Origin: Synechococcus sp. MU1617
GTDB lineage: Bacteria > Cyanobacteriota > Cyanobacteriia > PCC-6307 > Cyanobiaceae
DNA length: 64,000 bases
Direction of reading: 5' to 3'
Assembly (NCBI RefSeq): GCF_020514235.1
Contig: NZ_VTLB01000001.1
Coordinates: forward strand, 372,001 to 436,000
The translations under genes were made by a program, and so were the position numbers. Of this stretch, positions 39,493 to 48,126 are shown one piece after another. The notes under the pieces were generated by a model. That model saw only the letters and a program-made list of their open reading frames with translations, ran no database searches and had not been told where the DNA came from. Numbering within the stretch: the stretch's first letter is position 1; the number at the start of each line of letters is the position of its first letter.

Positions 39493-39798
39493 TCAGCAGT
39501 GTTCGAACACCCCTGGGATCAACTCCCGCTCGCGGCGCGACTGAAACGCAGCGTCGGCAGCACGCAGCGCCGCGGGATCATCCTGGAACCAGCAGCCATA
39601 GAGAAGATTCAGGATCCGATCAACATCGAGATCACGATCAGCCACGTCCTGCCAAAGGCGTTGGCTTAATTCGGCATCAGCCAGCTGAAATTGAGCCTGC
39701 GCCAGGCGTCGGGCTGCGTCGAAATGGTCCTGTTGCAACTGCCGCGACGGTGAGTCGTACTGAAGCAACCGTCCCTGGATTGTTTGAAGCAAACCCAT
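39493..39798 (-). CDS. Hypothetical protein
   Basis: 101 residues, helical (LQQDHFDAARRLAQAQFQLA). No motif or membrane segment. Located 81 bases upstream of rsmE on the same strand. Not recognised. Confidence 0.65.
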   Translation of the reverse strand: MGLLQTIQGRLLQYDSPSRQLQQDHFDAARRLAQAQFQLADAELSQRLWQDVADRDLDVDRILNLLYGCWFQDDPAALRAADAAFQSRRERELIPGVFEHC

Positions 39799-39908
39799 GC
39801 CATCAGCTTTGCTGCATTCAGATTGAATCCGCAGATGCCGATCGACAATGGGTCGTCATGCTGATTCTAAAAAAACGGGCCTAAATTCGATTTAGATGGC
39901 TTGCCGTT

Positions 39909-40412
39909 ATGTCCCCTGAGCTTCAGAGGCAAGTTGCAGCAGCCCTGCTGATTTTGGGTGCCGTGGCTGCGATCCTTCTGCCGTTCATTTCGGCGACGCT
40001 GCTCACCCTTGCCCTTGGTGGAATTGCCTTCTCCGCAGGGGTGAGTCAACTGCTGCGGCTCGGCCAAGACCAGGCCAGCGGCAAGTTGTTCCGTCTGCTT
40101 TCCGCCCTGCTTTACATCGGTGGGGCACTGTTCATCCTGATTGACCCCATCGAAGGAGAAATCAGCCTGACCCTCTTCGCCGGGGTTGTGGTGTTGGTGG
40201 AGGGGATTATGGAACTGGCGGCGGGGGCAAGTTCAAAAGCGCCGATGGCCGGGCTTGTGCTGCTCGATGGCTTGCTCTCGGCAGGCATCGGCCTGCTCTT
40301 GGTGCTCGAGTGGCCCAGTGACAGCGTCTGGGCTCTGGGAACACTCTTCGGCATCACCCTGTTCTCATCAGCCCTGAAACTTCTGCAAAAGCCCAGTGGA
40401 GCAATGATCTGA
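39909..40412 (+). CDS. HdeD/DUF308 family membrane protein
   Basis: 167 residues with six membrane helices in three pairs, each with the LLxLGAVAAILLPF or YIGGALFILIDP type turn of the DUF308 (HdeD) repeat. HdeD is linked to acid stress in E. coli; here the role is unknown. Full length, ATG start. Confidence 0.8.
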   Translation: MSPELQRQVAAALLILGAVAAILLPFISATLLTLALGGIAFSAGVSQLLRLGQDQASGKLFRLLSALLYIGGALFILIDPIEGEISLTLFAGVVVLVEGIMELAAGASSKAPMAGLVLLDGLLSAGIGLLLVLEWPSDSVWALGTLFGITLFSSALKLLQKPSGAMI

Positions 40413-40492
40413 ATCAGGCTTTTGATCTCCGCAACAGGGAAACTTGAACCTTGGAGTCAGGTTGATCCAAACCAAACAACGGTCAAAGAGCC

Positions 40493-40795
40493 TTAACAGT
40501 CTTCGAATCCCAACAGGATCCTGTCTTGCAAGGCAGCGTGATTGAGGCCCGGACGATGTAACTGCAGGGCCGGAAGAAGATCGAGCACAAGGTTGTTGGC
40601 CCGGCGGGATTCAACGCAAACGCCAACACGATCCCCCATAGACCGCGCCAGACGGATCTGATCCATCACCAGCTGCAACTGGAACACCTGCTGATCGAGG
40701 CTTTTGGCATGGGCAGCACCGCTGAGGCTGCAGCCCAGCAGCACTCCGAACCACCAACCCTGTGATCGCATCGGCATCACACCACCAGAAGGCAT
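40493..40795 (-). CDS. Small exported hypothetical protein
   Basis: 100 residues. Signal peptide within the first 30 (WWFGVLLGCSLSGAAHA). The mature chain is helical (DQQVFQLQLVMDQIRLARSM) with two Cys. It lies six bases after the 5-oxoprolinase stop, so it probably shares its transcript. Start at 40795, or at ATGs at 40777 or 40771. Function unknown. Confidence 0.6.
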   Translation of the reverse strand: MPSGGVMPMRSQGWWFGVLLGCSLSGAAHAKSLDQQVFQLQLVMDQIRLARSMGDRVGVCVESRRANNLVLDLLPALQLHRPGLNHAALQDRILLGFEDC

Positions 40796-40801
40796 CCCCC
40801 C

Positions 40802-43800
40802 TCAACGTCCCATGCCGCCTCCCCCTGGGGTAAGCATGCGGATGGCCTCACCCGCCTGGAGCTCCAGCTGCACGGCACCGGGCAGAGGGTGGGCGACACC
40901 GTCGCGGTCCAGCCGCAGGTTCTCGCCACAGGCACCACTGGCCCCACCATTGAGCCCGAACGGGGGCACCTGCCGCGAGCCACTGATCAGCGACACATTC
41001 ATCGGCTCAAGGAAACGGATCGTGCGCTCCAACCCGGCGCCCCCGGGCCAACGGCCCTGACCGCCACTGCCGGAGCGCACCGCGAAGGATTCCAAGCGCA
41101 CCGGATAACGGCTCTCGAGCACCTCGGGATCCGTCAGCCTCGAGTTGGTCATGTGCGACTGCAGGCCCACTGATCCGGCAAAGCCCTCACCAGCGCCGCC
41201 ACCACCAGCCACCGTTTCGTAGTACTGGCAGCGGCCATTGCCGAAGCTGAAGTTGTTCATCGTTCCCTGGCCGGCAGCCTGGGCACCGAAGGCCGCAAAC
41301 AACAGATTGCAGAGGGCCTGAGACACCTCGACGTTGCCGGCCACTACAGCTGCAGGGGAGCAGGGATTCAACAGACAGCCCGCCGGCACCACCAGATCGA
41401 GCGGTGCGAAACAGCCCTCGTTCAAGGGGATATCGCTGTCGAGGAGACAACGGATCACGTACAGCACGGCCGCCCGCGTCACCGCCAGAGGGGCATTGAA
41501 ATTGCCCGGCCGTTGGTGCGATGTTCCGCTGAAATCCAAACGCAACCGTTGCCGTTTGGGATCAAGGCTCACCTGCACCACCAGAGAGGAGCCGTCATCG
41601 AGGGCCAACTGATGCCGGGTGTCCGTTAGGCGCAAGAGCAACCGCTGAACACTGCGGGCTGCCTCCTGCTGCAGCAGGGTCATCTGCCGTTGCACCAGGG
41701 TCTTACCCTCCCGCTCAACGAGGGATTGCAGCGCCACAATCCCAGCCTGATTGGCCGCCACCTGCGCCTGCAGATCGGCCAACAGTTCCGGAGGGTTGCG
41801 GGGCGGCGTCGCCATGCCGCTCCACACCGCTTCCAAATCACCGGCGAGAACCCGGCCCTGACGCACGAACAGCTGGTTGCGGAGCAGCAGGCCCTCATCG
41901 GTAATGGTGCGACTGAAGGACGGCATCGACCCGGGAGCGATGCCACCCACATCGGCGTGATGGCCACGGCTGGCCACAAAGAAGCTGGGTTGATCCCCGT
42001 TGCAGAACACCGGCGAGATGGCGGTGATGTCGGGCAAGTGGGTTCCGCCATGGAAAGGATCGTTGCTGAGCAGCGTGTCGCCGGGCTGCAGCGGTGCGAC
42101 ATCACCGGTCGCCACCTGGGCCAGCAGGTCGCGAACGCTGTCGCCCATCGATCCAAGGTGCACCGGAATGTGGGGGGCATTGGCCACCAGAGCACCCGTG
42201 GCATCGAACAACGCACAGGAAAAATCCAGACGCTCGCGGATGTTCACGGAGCGACTGCTTTGCCGCAGCTGTTCCCCCATCTGTTCAGCGATCGCCATGA
42301 AGCGGTGGCGAAACAGTTCCGCCTGCAACGGGTCGTGGCCATCGGCCTGTGCCAGCACCGGTGATCCGTCTGCGGGATACGAGCGCTCCAGCAACAGCGT
42401 GCCCCCCTCCGCCACCCGGGCCTGCCAGCCTGGCTCCAGCACCGTGCAGCCAGTGGCTTCGGCGATCAAGGCCGGGCCTTCAATCCGCTGATTCAGCGGC
42501 AGAGCACTGCGGTTCAGCAACGGAGCCTGCGTCCAGCCGCTCAGCTCCAGGTGCATCGACACCTGCGGGGATGTCTCCACCCCTGGTCTTGGTTCGGCCA
42601 TCTCAGCTGTGGCTGTGGCATCGAACTGTTGGGGTGCTGTGACCTCAACATTGAGCTGTTCGACGATTAGGGCCTGATCGGCATCAATGCAGTAGCCGTA
42701 GCGTTGCTGATGGCTCGCCTGGAAAGCCGAGATCACGGCATCAACGCCTTGCTCGGCGTACCAGGTGAGCACCAGGGTCTGCTCGGCAGAGGGATAACGC
42801 AGGGCCAGGTTGACCCAGACCTCTGGCTCCCCCGCATCGGCATCAGCGCGATCCCCCTGGCGACTCAAGGTCTCCTGCGCTTCACCCATCAGCCGCTCCA
42901 CCTGATCCGGCAGGGCCGCCAACAGATCAGAGGAAAGGGCAACGCCGAGATGCACCTGCCGCCGGCAGCGCTGGCGGGCCTGACCCATACCGAAGGCGGA
43001 GAGAACACCGGCCATGGGATGCAACAGCACTGTGCTCAGACCCAGTTCATCCGCCAGGCGACAGGCGTGCTGACCACCAGCGCCTCCGTAGGCCACCAAC
43101 ACCCCGCCGCGAATGTCCTCACCGCGATGCAGCGACACCCTGCGGATCGCAGCGGCCATGGTTTCCACCGCCAGTTGCAACGCCCCAGATGCCACCCGCT
43201 CCGAGGTCTGCCCCAGCGCTGCCGCGAGCTCCGCGAAGTGATGCCGCACCACCTCCACATCCGGTGGCAGATCCCCGGACGGGCCGAACACCGCCGGGAA
43301 GCGGTCCACCTGAAGCCTCCCCAGCAGCAGGTTGGCGTCGGTGATGGTGAGCGGTCCGCCGGCGCGATAACAGGCCGGGCCCGGTTGGGCTCCAGCGGAG
43401 CGGGGCCCAACCCGCAGCCGCTCCCCTTGTAGCTCCAGCACCGATCCACCTCCGGCCGCCACGGTTTCAATCGGGAGACGTGGGGCCAGCAACTGCAAGC
43501 CGGCGATCTCGGTCTGTTCTTTCACTTGCCGCAAGGCCTGCGCATCGGCAGAAGCCACGCAGAACACATCTGTGGACGTGCCCCCCATGTCGAAGCCCAG
43601 CACCGGCACTCCGTCAAAGCCGGCCATCCGTGCCGCGGCGATCGCCCCGACCATCCCGGCCGCCGGCCCCGAAAGGATGGTGTCTTTGGCCTTCAGCTTG
43701 TCTGGAGCCTGCAACGCTCCGCTGGAGGTCATCACCCGCAGTGGTGTGGCGGCGCCCAACGCCCCTTGCACCTGCTGCAGGTAGCCATCCAGCACCGGAT

Positions 43801-44437
43801 GCACCGCCCCCTCCACCAACGCCGTCTGCCCCCGCGGCACCAGGCGGGGCATCACGCTCACCTGGTGGGAACAAACCACGGTGCGAAAGCCAAGCTCCCG
43901 CAGCAATGCGGCGCAGCGCTGCTCATGGACTGGGTTGCGTTGGGCATGCAGTAACGCCACCACGGCGACGTCCAGGCCGGAACGGCGCAACTCCTCAAGA
44001 CGCCGCCGCAAAAGTTGATCCAGCACCAGGGGCTCCACCTCCTCACCCCGGGCATCGAGTCGACCGGCCAGCTCCAGCACCGTTTGCGCCAGGAAGGGGC
44101 GCTGGGGCTGCTCAAGCGCGAACAAATCGTCGCGATGTTGATCGCCGATCCAAAGCTGATCCCTCAGCCCGGCATTGGTGAGCAACAGCAACGATGCACC
44201 AGCCCCCTCCAGCAGCGCATTGGTGGCCACGGTGGTGCCGAGGCGCACGTCGTCGACATCCCCCAAATCCACGGGCGGTGAAGCCGACGTCAACATCGCT
44301 TCCATGGCCGACACCGCAGGGTCTGCGGCACCGGCCTGCTCCGAGAGCACCTTGCGCACGTGCAGCTGGCCTTCTGGATCGCGACCGATCAGATCGGTGA
44401 AGGTGCCACCGCGATCAATCCAGAAGCACCACCCCAT
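40802..44437 (-). CDS. 5-oxoprolinase (ATP-hydrolysing), fused HyuA-HyuB
   Basis: 1211 residues. The N-terminal half (about 1-680) is hydantoinase-A-like with the ATP-binding DRGGTFTDLIGRD and GFDMGGTSTDVFCV; the C-terminal half (about 690-1211) is hydantoinase-B-like (DPFHGGTHLPDITAISPVF; GRCQYYETVAGGGGAGEGF). The fused order and length match OPLAH-type oxoprolinases that open 5-oxoproline to glutamate with ATP. It may salvage 5-oxoproline from gamma-glutamyl turnover by the ggt product at 15339. No frameshift seen. Confidence 0.93.
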   Translation of the reverse strand: MGWCFWIDRGGTFTDLIGRDPEGQLHVRKVLSEQAGAADPAVSAMEAMLTSASPPVDLGDVDDVRLGTTVATNALLEGAGASLLLLTNAGLRDQLWIGDQHRDDLFALEQPQRPFLAQTVLELAGRLDARGEEVEPLVLDQLLRRRLEELRRSGLDVAVVALLHAQRNPVHEQRCAALLRELGFRTVVCSHQVSVMPRLVPRGQTALVEGAVHPVLDGYLQQVQGALGAATPLRVMTSSGALQAPDKLKAKDTILSGPAAGMVGAIAAARMAGFDGVPVLGFDMGGTSTDVFCVASADAQALRQVKEQTEIAGLQLLAPRLPIETVAAGGGSVLELQGERLRVGPRSAGAQPGPACYRAGGPLTITDANLLLGRLQVDRFPAVFGPSGDLPPDVEVVRHHFAELAAALGQTSERVASGALQLAVETMAAAIRRVSLHRGEDIRGGVLVAYGGAGGQHACRLADELGLSTVLLHPMAGVLSAFGMGQARQRCRRQVHLGVALSSDLLAALPDQVERLMGEAQETLSRQGDRADADAGEPEVWVNLALRYPSAEQTLVLTWYAEQGVDAVISAFQASHQQRYGYCIDADQALIVEQLNVEVTAPQQFDATATAEMAEPRPGVETSPQVSMHLELSGWTQAPLLNRSALPLNQRIEGPALIAEATGCTVLEPGWQARVAEGGTLLLERSYPADGSPVLAQADGHDPLQAELFRHRFMAIAEQMGEQLRQSSRSVNIRERLDFSCALFDATGALVANAPHIPVHLGSMGDSVRDLLAQVATGDVAPLQPGDTLLSNDPFHGGTHLPDITAISPVFCNGDQPSFFVASRGHHADVGGIAPGSMPSFSRTITDEGLLLRNQLFVRQGRVLAGDLEAVWSGMATPPRNPPELLADLQAQVAANQAGIVALQSLVEREGKTLVQRQMTLLQQEAARSVQRLLLRLTDTRHQLALDDGSSLVVQVSLDPKRQRLRLDFSGTSHQRPGNFNAPLAVTRAAVLYVIRCLLDSDIPLNEGCFAPLDLVVPAGCLLNPCSPAAVVAGNVEVSQALCNLLFAAFGAQAAGQGTMNNFSFGNGRCQYYETVAGGGGAGEGFAGSVGLQSHMTNSRLTDPEVLESRYPVRLESFAVRSGSGGQGRWPGGAGLERTIRFLEPMNVSLISGSRQVPPFGLNGGASGACGENLRLDRDGVAHPLPGAVQLELQAGEAIRMLTPGGGGMGR

Positions 44438-44479
44438 CGCAAGGCGACTGACAACTGGAATCCACCTTGCCGCGCCGAC

Positions 44480-44983
44480 TCAACGACGGGCTACGGCGTA
44501 CTGATCCCTCCACAGAATCGCCTCCAGAGGGACCACATCCCAGGGCTGAGGAAGCTGAAGGCCAGCATGAACCGCACGGTGCCGGTGCTCACTGATCCAA
44601 AGCAGAGAGCCCACAACCCAGTTGGGGAGGTTGGCCAGGAGCCGAGCCTCGAACTCCTGGTCCGTCTCGTGCTCGTCGTAAAGCAGCACCGTCATCACCT
44701 CGCGGTCATCCATGGTCCAGCGGACCAGCCAGGTGAGCAGTGGCTCAGGGATCAGCGACTCCCGAAGATCGAAATTTTCCTGAATGGCATGCACCATCTC
44801 GTGGCGCAGCACCCGTTCAAGGTCCTGATCAGCACGATGAACGTTGGCATGACAAAGCTCAATCAGATTCGTGCCAGTGATGTAGCCACCCATTAGGCCC
44901 GGTTGATCACGGCAGTCACGGGGACTTTCGACAACACTCACACCGGACAGCGCGAGAAAGACAGATAAACCGAGGTCCCACAT
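44480..44983 (-). CDS. Exported HExxH-motif putative metallopeptidase
   Basis: 167 residues. An N-terminal signal peptide (LGLSVFLALSGVSVVES) and the zinc-peptidase motif RHEMVHAIQ near residue 61. No third zinc ligand is obvious, though Glu and His are frequent downstream. Similar small proteins of picocyanobacteria are uncharacterised. Located 42 bases upstream of the oxoprolinase gene on the same strand. Confidence 0.65.
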   Translation of the reverse strand: MWDLGLSVFLALSGVSVVESPRDCRDQPGLMGGYITGTNLIELCHANVHRADQDLERVLRHEMVHAIQENFDLRESLIPEPLLTWLVRWTMDDREVMTVLLYDEHETDQEFEARLLANLPNWVVGSLLWISEHRHRAVHAGLQLPQPWDVVPLEAILWRDQYAVARR

Positions 44984-45120
44984 CCTGCACCTCCTTAAAC
45001 ATCCCTTAAGGATCCAAGCACTGATCTCGCGCGTCTCAACATCTGCTCAACAAAGCGTCTCCTGTCTTTCCTTTCAGGACACAACCTGAGAACGTTGAGT
45101 AGCAACTGCCGCCCGAACGC

Positions 45121-46077
45121 TTGGACAAGCTCGCCACGGCCTGGGCGATCTTTCAGGGGTTGCTGCTGGAAGCCGTTCCGTTTCTGCTGCTCGGCGTTGC
45201 CATCGCAGGGCTGGCCCGATGGGCGGTGCCCCCGGGTGCCTGGATCGAACGGCTCCCCAAGAACCCTGTGCTGGCTCCGATCATCGGGGCCCTGATGGGT
45301 TTTGCCCTCCCGGCCTGCGAATGCGGCAACGTTCCCGTCGCCCGCCGTCTGCTGGCCAGCGGGGCACCGATGGGCACGGCCTTCGGCTTTCTGTTTGCAG
45401 CCCCGGTGCTGAATCCCATCGTGCTGGCCAGCACCTGGGCCGCGTTTCCTGATCAGCCCTGGCTGCTGGTGGCCCGGCCATTGGGGGCCTTTCTGCTGGC
45501 GATCCTGCTGAGTCTGTTGCTGGTGCAACTGCCCGAGACGCAGCTCCTGGCAACCGCACTTCTGGAGGAACGCCGCATGAGCCAACCCCTCAGCAATCTG
45601 GGGCTGCTCCAGCGCAGCAGTGGTGTGATCGGCGGATCACCCAGCCCCCCCCGATCCATGAGCGGCCGGCGCCTCCAGGCCTGGCAGGTGCTGGACCAGA
45701 GCTGCCGCGAATTTCTCGATCTTTTGGCACTACTGGTGCTGGGTTGCGTGATTGCGGCCCTGGTGCAGACCTGGCTGCCACGCAGTTGGCTGTTGGCCGT
45801 GGGGGGCGCGCCGACGGCATCGATCCTGGCCTTGATGCTGCTGGCGGTGGTGGTGTCGGTCTGCTCCAGCGTGGATGCCTTTCTTGCCCTGGGGTTTGCG
45901 GCTCAGATCACCCCAGGAGCCCTGCTGGCCTTCCTCTTGCTGGGCCCCGTTGTGGATCTCAAACTCGCAGGCCTGTTCACCGTGCTGATGCGGCCAAAGG
46001 CGATCCTGATCACGGCGATCAGTGCCAGTCTTGGGGTGCTGCTGATCGGTCAGTGGATCAACCTGTGGCTGCTGTGA
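45121..46077 (+). CDS. COG0701 (UPF0718/DUF318) permease
   Basis: 318 residues, about eight helices in two halves. GFALPACECGNVPVARRLLA and FLFAAPVLNPIVLAST in the first half and VCSSVDAFLALGFAA in the second are the paired signatures of this permease family (ArsP/YcgR-like). The Cys in PACECG and VCSS could handle a metal or metalloid. TTG start. It is paired with the TIGR03943 gene 11 bases on, as in other bacteria. Substrate unknown; zinc is suggested only by nearby genes. Confidence 0.85.
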   Translation: MDKLATAWAIFQGLLLEAVPFLLLGVAIAGLARWAVPPGAWIERLPKNPVLAPIIGALMGFALPACECGNVPVARRLLASGAPMGTAFGFLFAAPVLNPIVLASTWAAFPDQPWLLVARPLGAFLLAILLSLLLVQLPETQLLATALLEERRMSQPLSNLGLLQRSSGVIGGSPSPPRSMSGRRLQAWQVLDQSCREFLDLLALLVLGCVIAALVQTWLPRSWLLAVGGAPTASILALMLLAVVVSVCSSVDAFLALGFAAQITPGALLAFLLLGPVVDLKLAGLFTVLMRPKAILITAISASLGVLLIGQWINLWLL

Positions 46078-46087
46078 GGGGCCGGTT

Positions 46088-46744
46088 GTGTTGAAGCGCG
46101 GAACCCTGCTGCTGCTCTGGGGCCTGACGCTGTTGTGGAGCTTCCACAGCGGTCGGCTCGATCTGCTGCTGCGGGGGGTCTTCCATGGCCTGGTGGGGGT
46201 CACCGGCCTGATCTTGCTGATGCTGGGCGTGGCCCTTCTGCTGAAAAAAGAGAAGCAAAACGAACGCTGGCGCTTGCCTTGGCTGCTCAGCGGCGTGATG
46301 GCTGCGCTGGTGCTGATCCTTCCGCCGAGTCCCTCCTTCAGCGATCTGGCCAGCAACCGCCCCCAGGGCCTGCCCGATCCACCGGAGTTGGCCTTCGTTC
46401 TGCCCCCCGAACAACGCAGCCTCACGGAATGGGTGCGCTTGCTGCGCAGCCAGCCCGACCCGGATCTTGTGGCGGGCAATCCTGTGCGCATCAGCGGTTT
46501 TGTCTGGAGGCAGCCCGAGGGCCCACCGCTGATCGCCAGGCTCACGGTGCGCTGTTGCCTGGCTGACGCCACGCCCGCTGGTCTGGCGGTGGAATGGCCG
46601 GAGTCGTTCACACCAAAAACCAACCAGTGGTTGGCCATCGAGGGAACGATGAGCGTGCAAACCCGAAGCGAACGGCGCCTCCCCGTCGTGATTCCCCAAA
46701 ACATCACGCTGATTGCGAGGCCCGAGCGGCCCCTGGAACCATGA
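46088..46744 (+). CDS. TIGR03943 (DUF1980, YcgQ-like) protein
   Basis: 218 residues. Two or three N-terminal helices, then an extracytoplasmic domain with VRISGFVWRQ and RLTVRCCLADATPAGLAVEW, the conserved CC-AD block of TIGR03943. Always a partner of COG0701 permeases. Its stop overlaps the next gene by four bases (ATGA). Confidence 0.85.
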   Translation: MLKRGTLLLLWGLTLLWSFHSGRLDLLLRGVFHGLVGVTGLILLMLGVALLLKKEKQNERWRLPWLLSGVMAALVLILPPSPSFSDLASNRPQGLPDPPELAFVLPPEQRSLTEWVRLLRSQPDPDLVAGNPVRISGFVWRQPEGPPLIARLTVRCCLADATPAGLAVEWPESFTPKTNQWLAIEGTMSVQTRSERRLPVVIPQNITLIARPERPLEP

Positions 46745-48063
46745 CGCGGCGGCCCTTGCTGCTGATGCTCATGGCCTGTGCTGCGGTTCTGGCGCAGCAA
46801 CAGCTGCTCTTGCGACAGCCTCCCCGGCTGCTGCGCCTGGTGCCGCAACAGGTGCAAAGCGGCAGCGCAGCTCTGGATCTGCAGTTCAGTCGCCCGATGA
46901 ATCGGCCCCGTGTCAACGAGGCCACCCGAATCACTCCAACCGTGCCCCATCAATGGCTGGGGGAGACGACACCGCTGCGGATGGTGATCGATGCGGAGGT
47001 CGTGCTCACGGCTCCGCTCGAGCTATCGATCGCAGGGGCGGACCAACGCGGCCTGCCGCTGGGAGAACAGCAATGGTGGTGGGACCCGAGACCCTGGCTG
47101 ATCGCGACGCGGCCTGTTCCGGGAGGCGAGCAGGTTCAACTGCAGACGCGATCGGGAGAGTGGATGCCGATCAGTCGGGTCTGGCCCGCCATCCCCAGCG
47201 TCGTCCCCCTTGGGAATGGCCGGGGTATTGCGCTGGTGGGACGCGATCAGAACGGCACCGAACAGGTGTGGTGGGACCAGCTAAAGCCCCGCAGCACGGC
47301 CAACCGTCTGGCGGCCTTGGGGCCGCCGACGCTCAGCCGCACGGAACCGCTGTTGAAAGGGGAGGTGCTCTTCGCCCATCTCAGCAGCAATCTCAATGGC
47401 GATCTGCTGGTGCAGAGCGGTGGGTTCCAGCCGGGCAGCGACCAAGCCCTGTTGCTGCAGGCCGATGGCAAACGGAAGGCTCTGGCACTGAAACCCTCCG
47501 GGCCGATGCAGTTGCTGCCGGCTGGAGGGGGCGTAGTGATGCCCACCTATGACGGTCTGAGCCTTCGGCCCCTGCAAGCAACCGAGCAAAAGCCGCAGAT
47601 GCTGCCGGGGAGCCGGGAGCTGGGGGCCTTCTGCGGTGCCTCAGGACGGGCCGTGCTGGTCCGGCACTGGCCGGATTACAGGCGCTCGATTGAGCTGGTG
47701 GTTCCAGGGCAAGCGCCGAAGCAACTGCACCTCGGTGATCAAGCGGTGCTGGGGGTGGCCTGCGACAACCGCGGCAAACGGATCTGGGCTGTTCTGGGGC
47801 GATGGGAACAGCAACGGGGCAATCACGAACTGGTGCTGATCAGCGACGCGGGAGAGGTGACACAACGCATGGCCATGGAGCCATGGACGCTCAAGGCGGG
47901 CAGCCCCATCCAGTGGAACCCGGTGACGAACCAGCTGTTGATGACGCTGACGCGACCGAACCAAAGCCATGCCCGTGCCGGCCTGATCGATAGCGACAGC
48001 TTGAAGCTCATCAAGGTGATCAACACGCCCATCAGCGAAGCCCAGTGGCTGCATGCAGGCTGA
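46741..48063 (+). CDS. Exported beta-rich protein with Ig-like N-terminal domain
   Basis: 440 residues from the ATG at 46741. Signal anchor (LLLMLMACAAVLAQQQ), then a SbsA-type Ig-like domain (LRLVPQQVQSGSAALDLQFS; RPMNRPRVNEATRITP), then a long stretch of repeated beta strands like a propeller. Coupled to the TIGR03943 gene (ATGA overlap), so it probably works with the permease at the cell surface. Exact role unknown. Confidence 0.7.
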   Translation: MTRRPLLLMLMACAAVLAQQQLLLRQPPRLLRLVPQQVQSGSAALDLQFSRPMNRPRVNEATRITPTVPHQWLGETTPLRMVIDAEVVLTAPLELSIAGADQRGLPLGEQQWWWDPRPWLIATRPVPGGEQVQLQTRSGEWMPISRVWPAIPSVVPLGNGRGIALVGRDQNGTEQVWWDQLKPRSTANRLAALGPPTLSRTEPLLKGEVLFAHLSSNLNGDLLVQSGGFQPGSDQALLLQADGKRKALALKPSGPMQLLPAGGGVVMPTYDGLSLRPLQATEQKPQMLPGSRELGAFCGASGRAVLVRHWPDYRRSIELVVPGQAPKQLHLGDQAVLGVACDNRGKRIWAVLGRWEQQRGNHELVLISDAGEVTQRMAMEPWTLKAGSPIQWNPVTNQLLMTLTRPNQSHARAGLIDSDSLKLIKVINTPISEAQWLHAG

Positions 48064-48066
48064 GCA

Positions 48067-48093
48067 ATAAAAAAAGAGGGCAAAACTGCCCTC
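48067..48093 (-). terminator. Intrinsic terminator of the 48127 gene
   Basis: Minus strand: GAGGGC AGTTTT GCCCTC then TTTTTTT. It lies 34 bases past the stop of the His/Asp-repeat gene. Confidence 0.85.
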
Positions 48094-48126
48094 CTGATCA
48101 AACAAATTTCAACCGACTGTTCAGAC

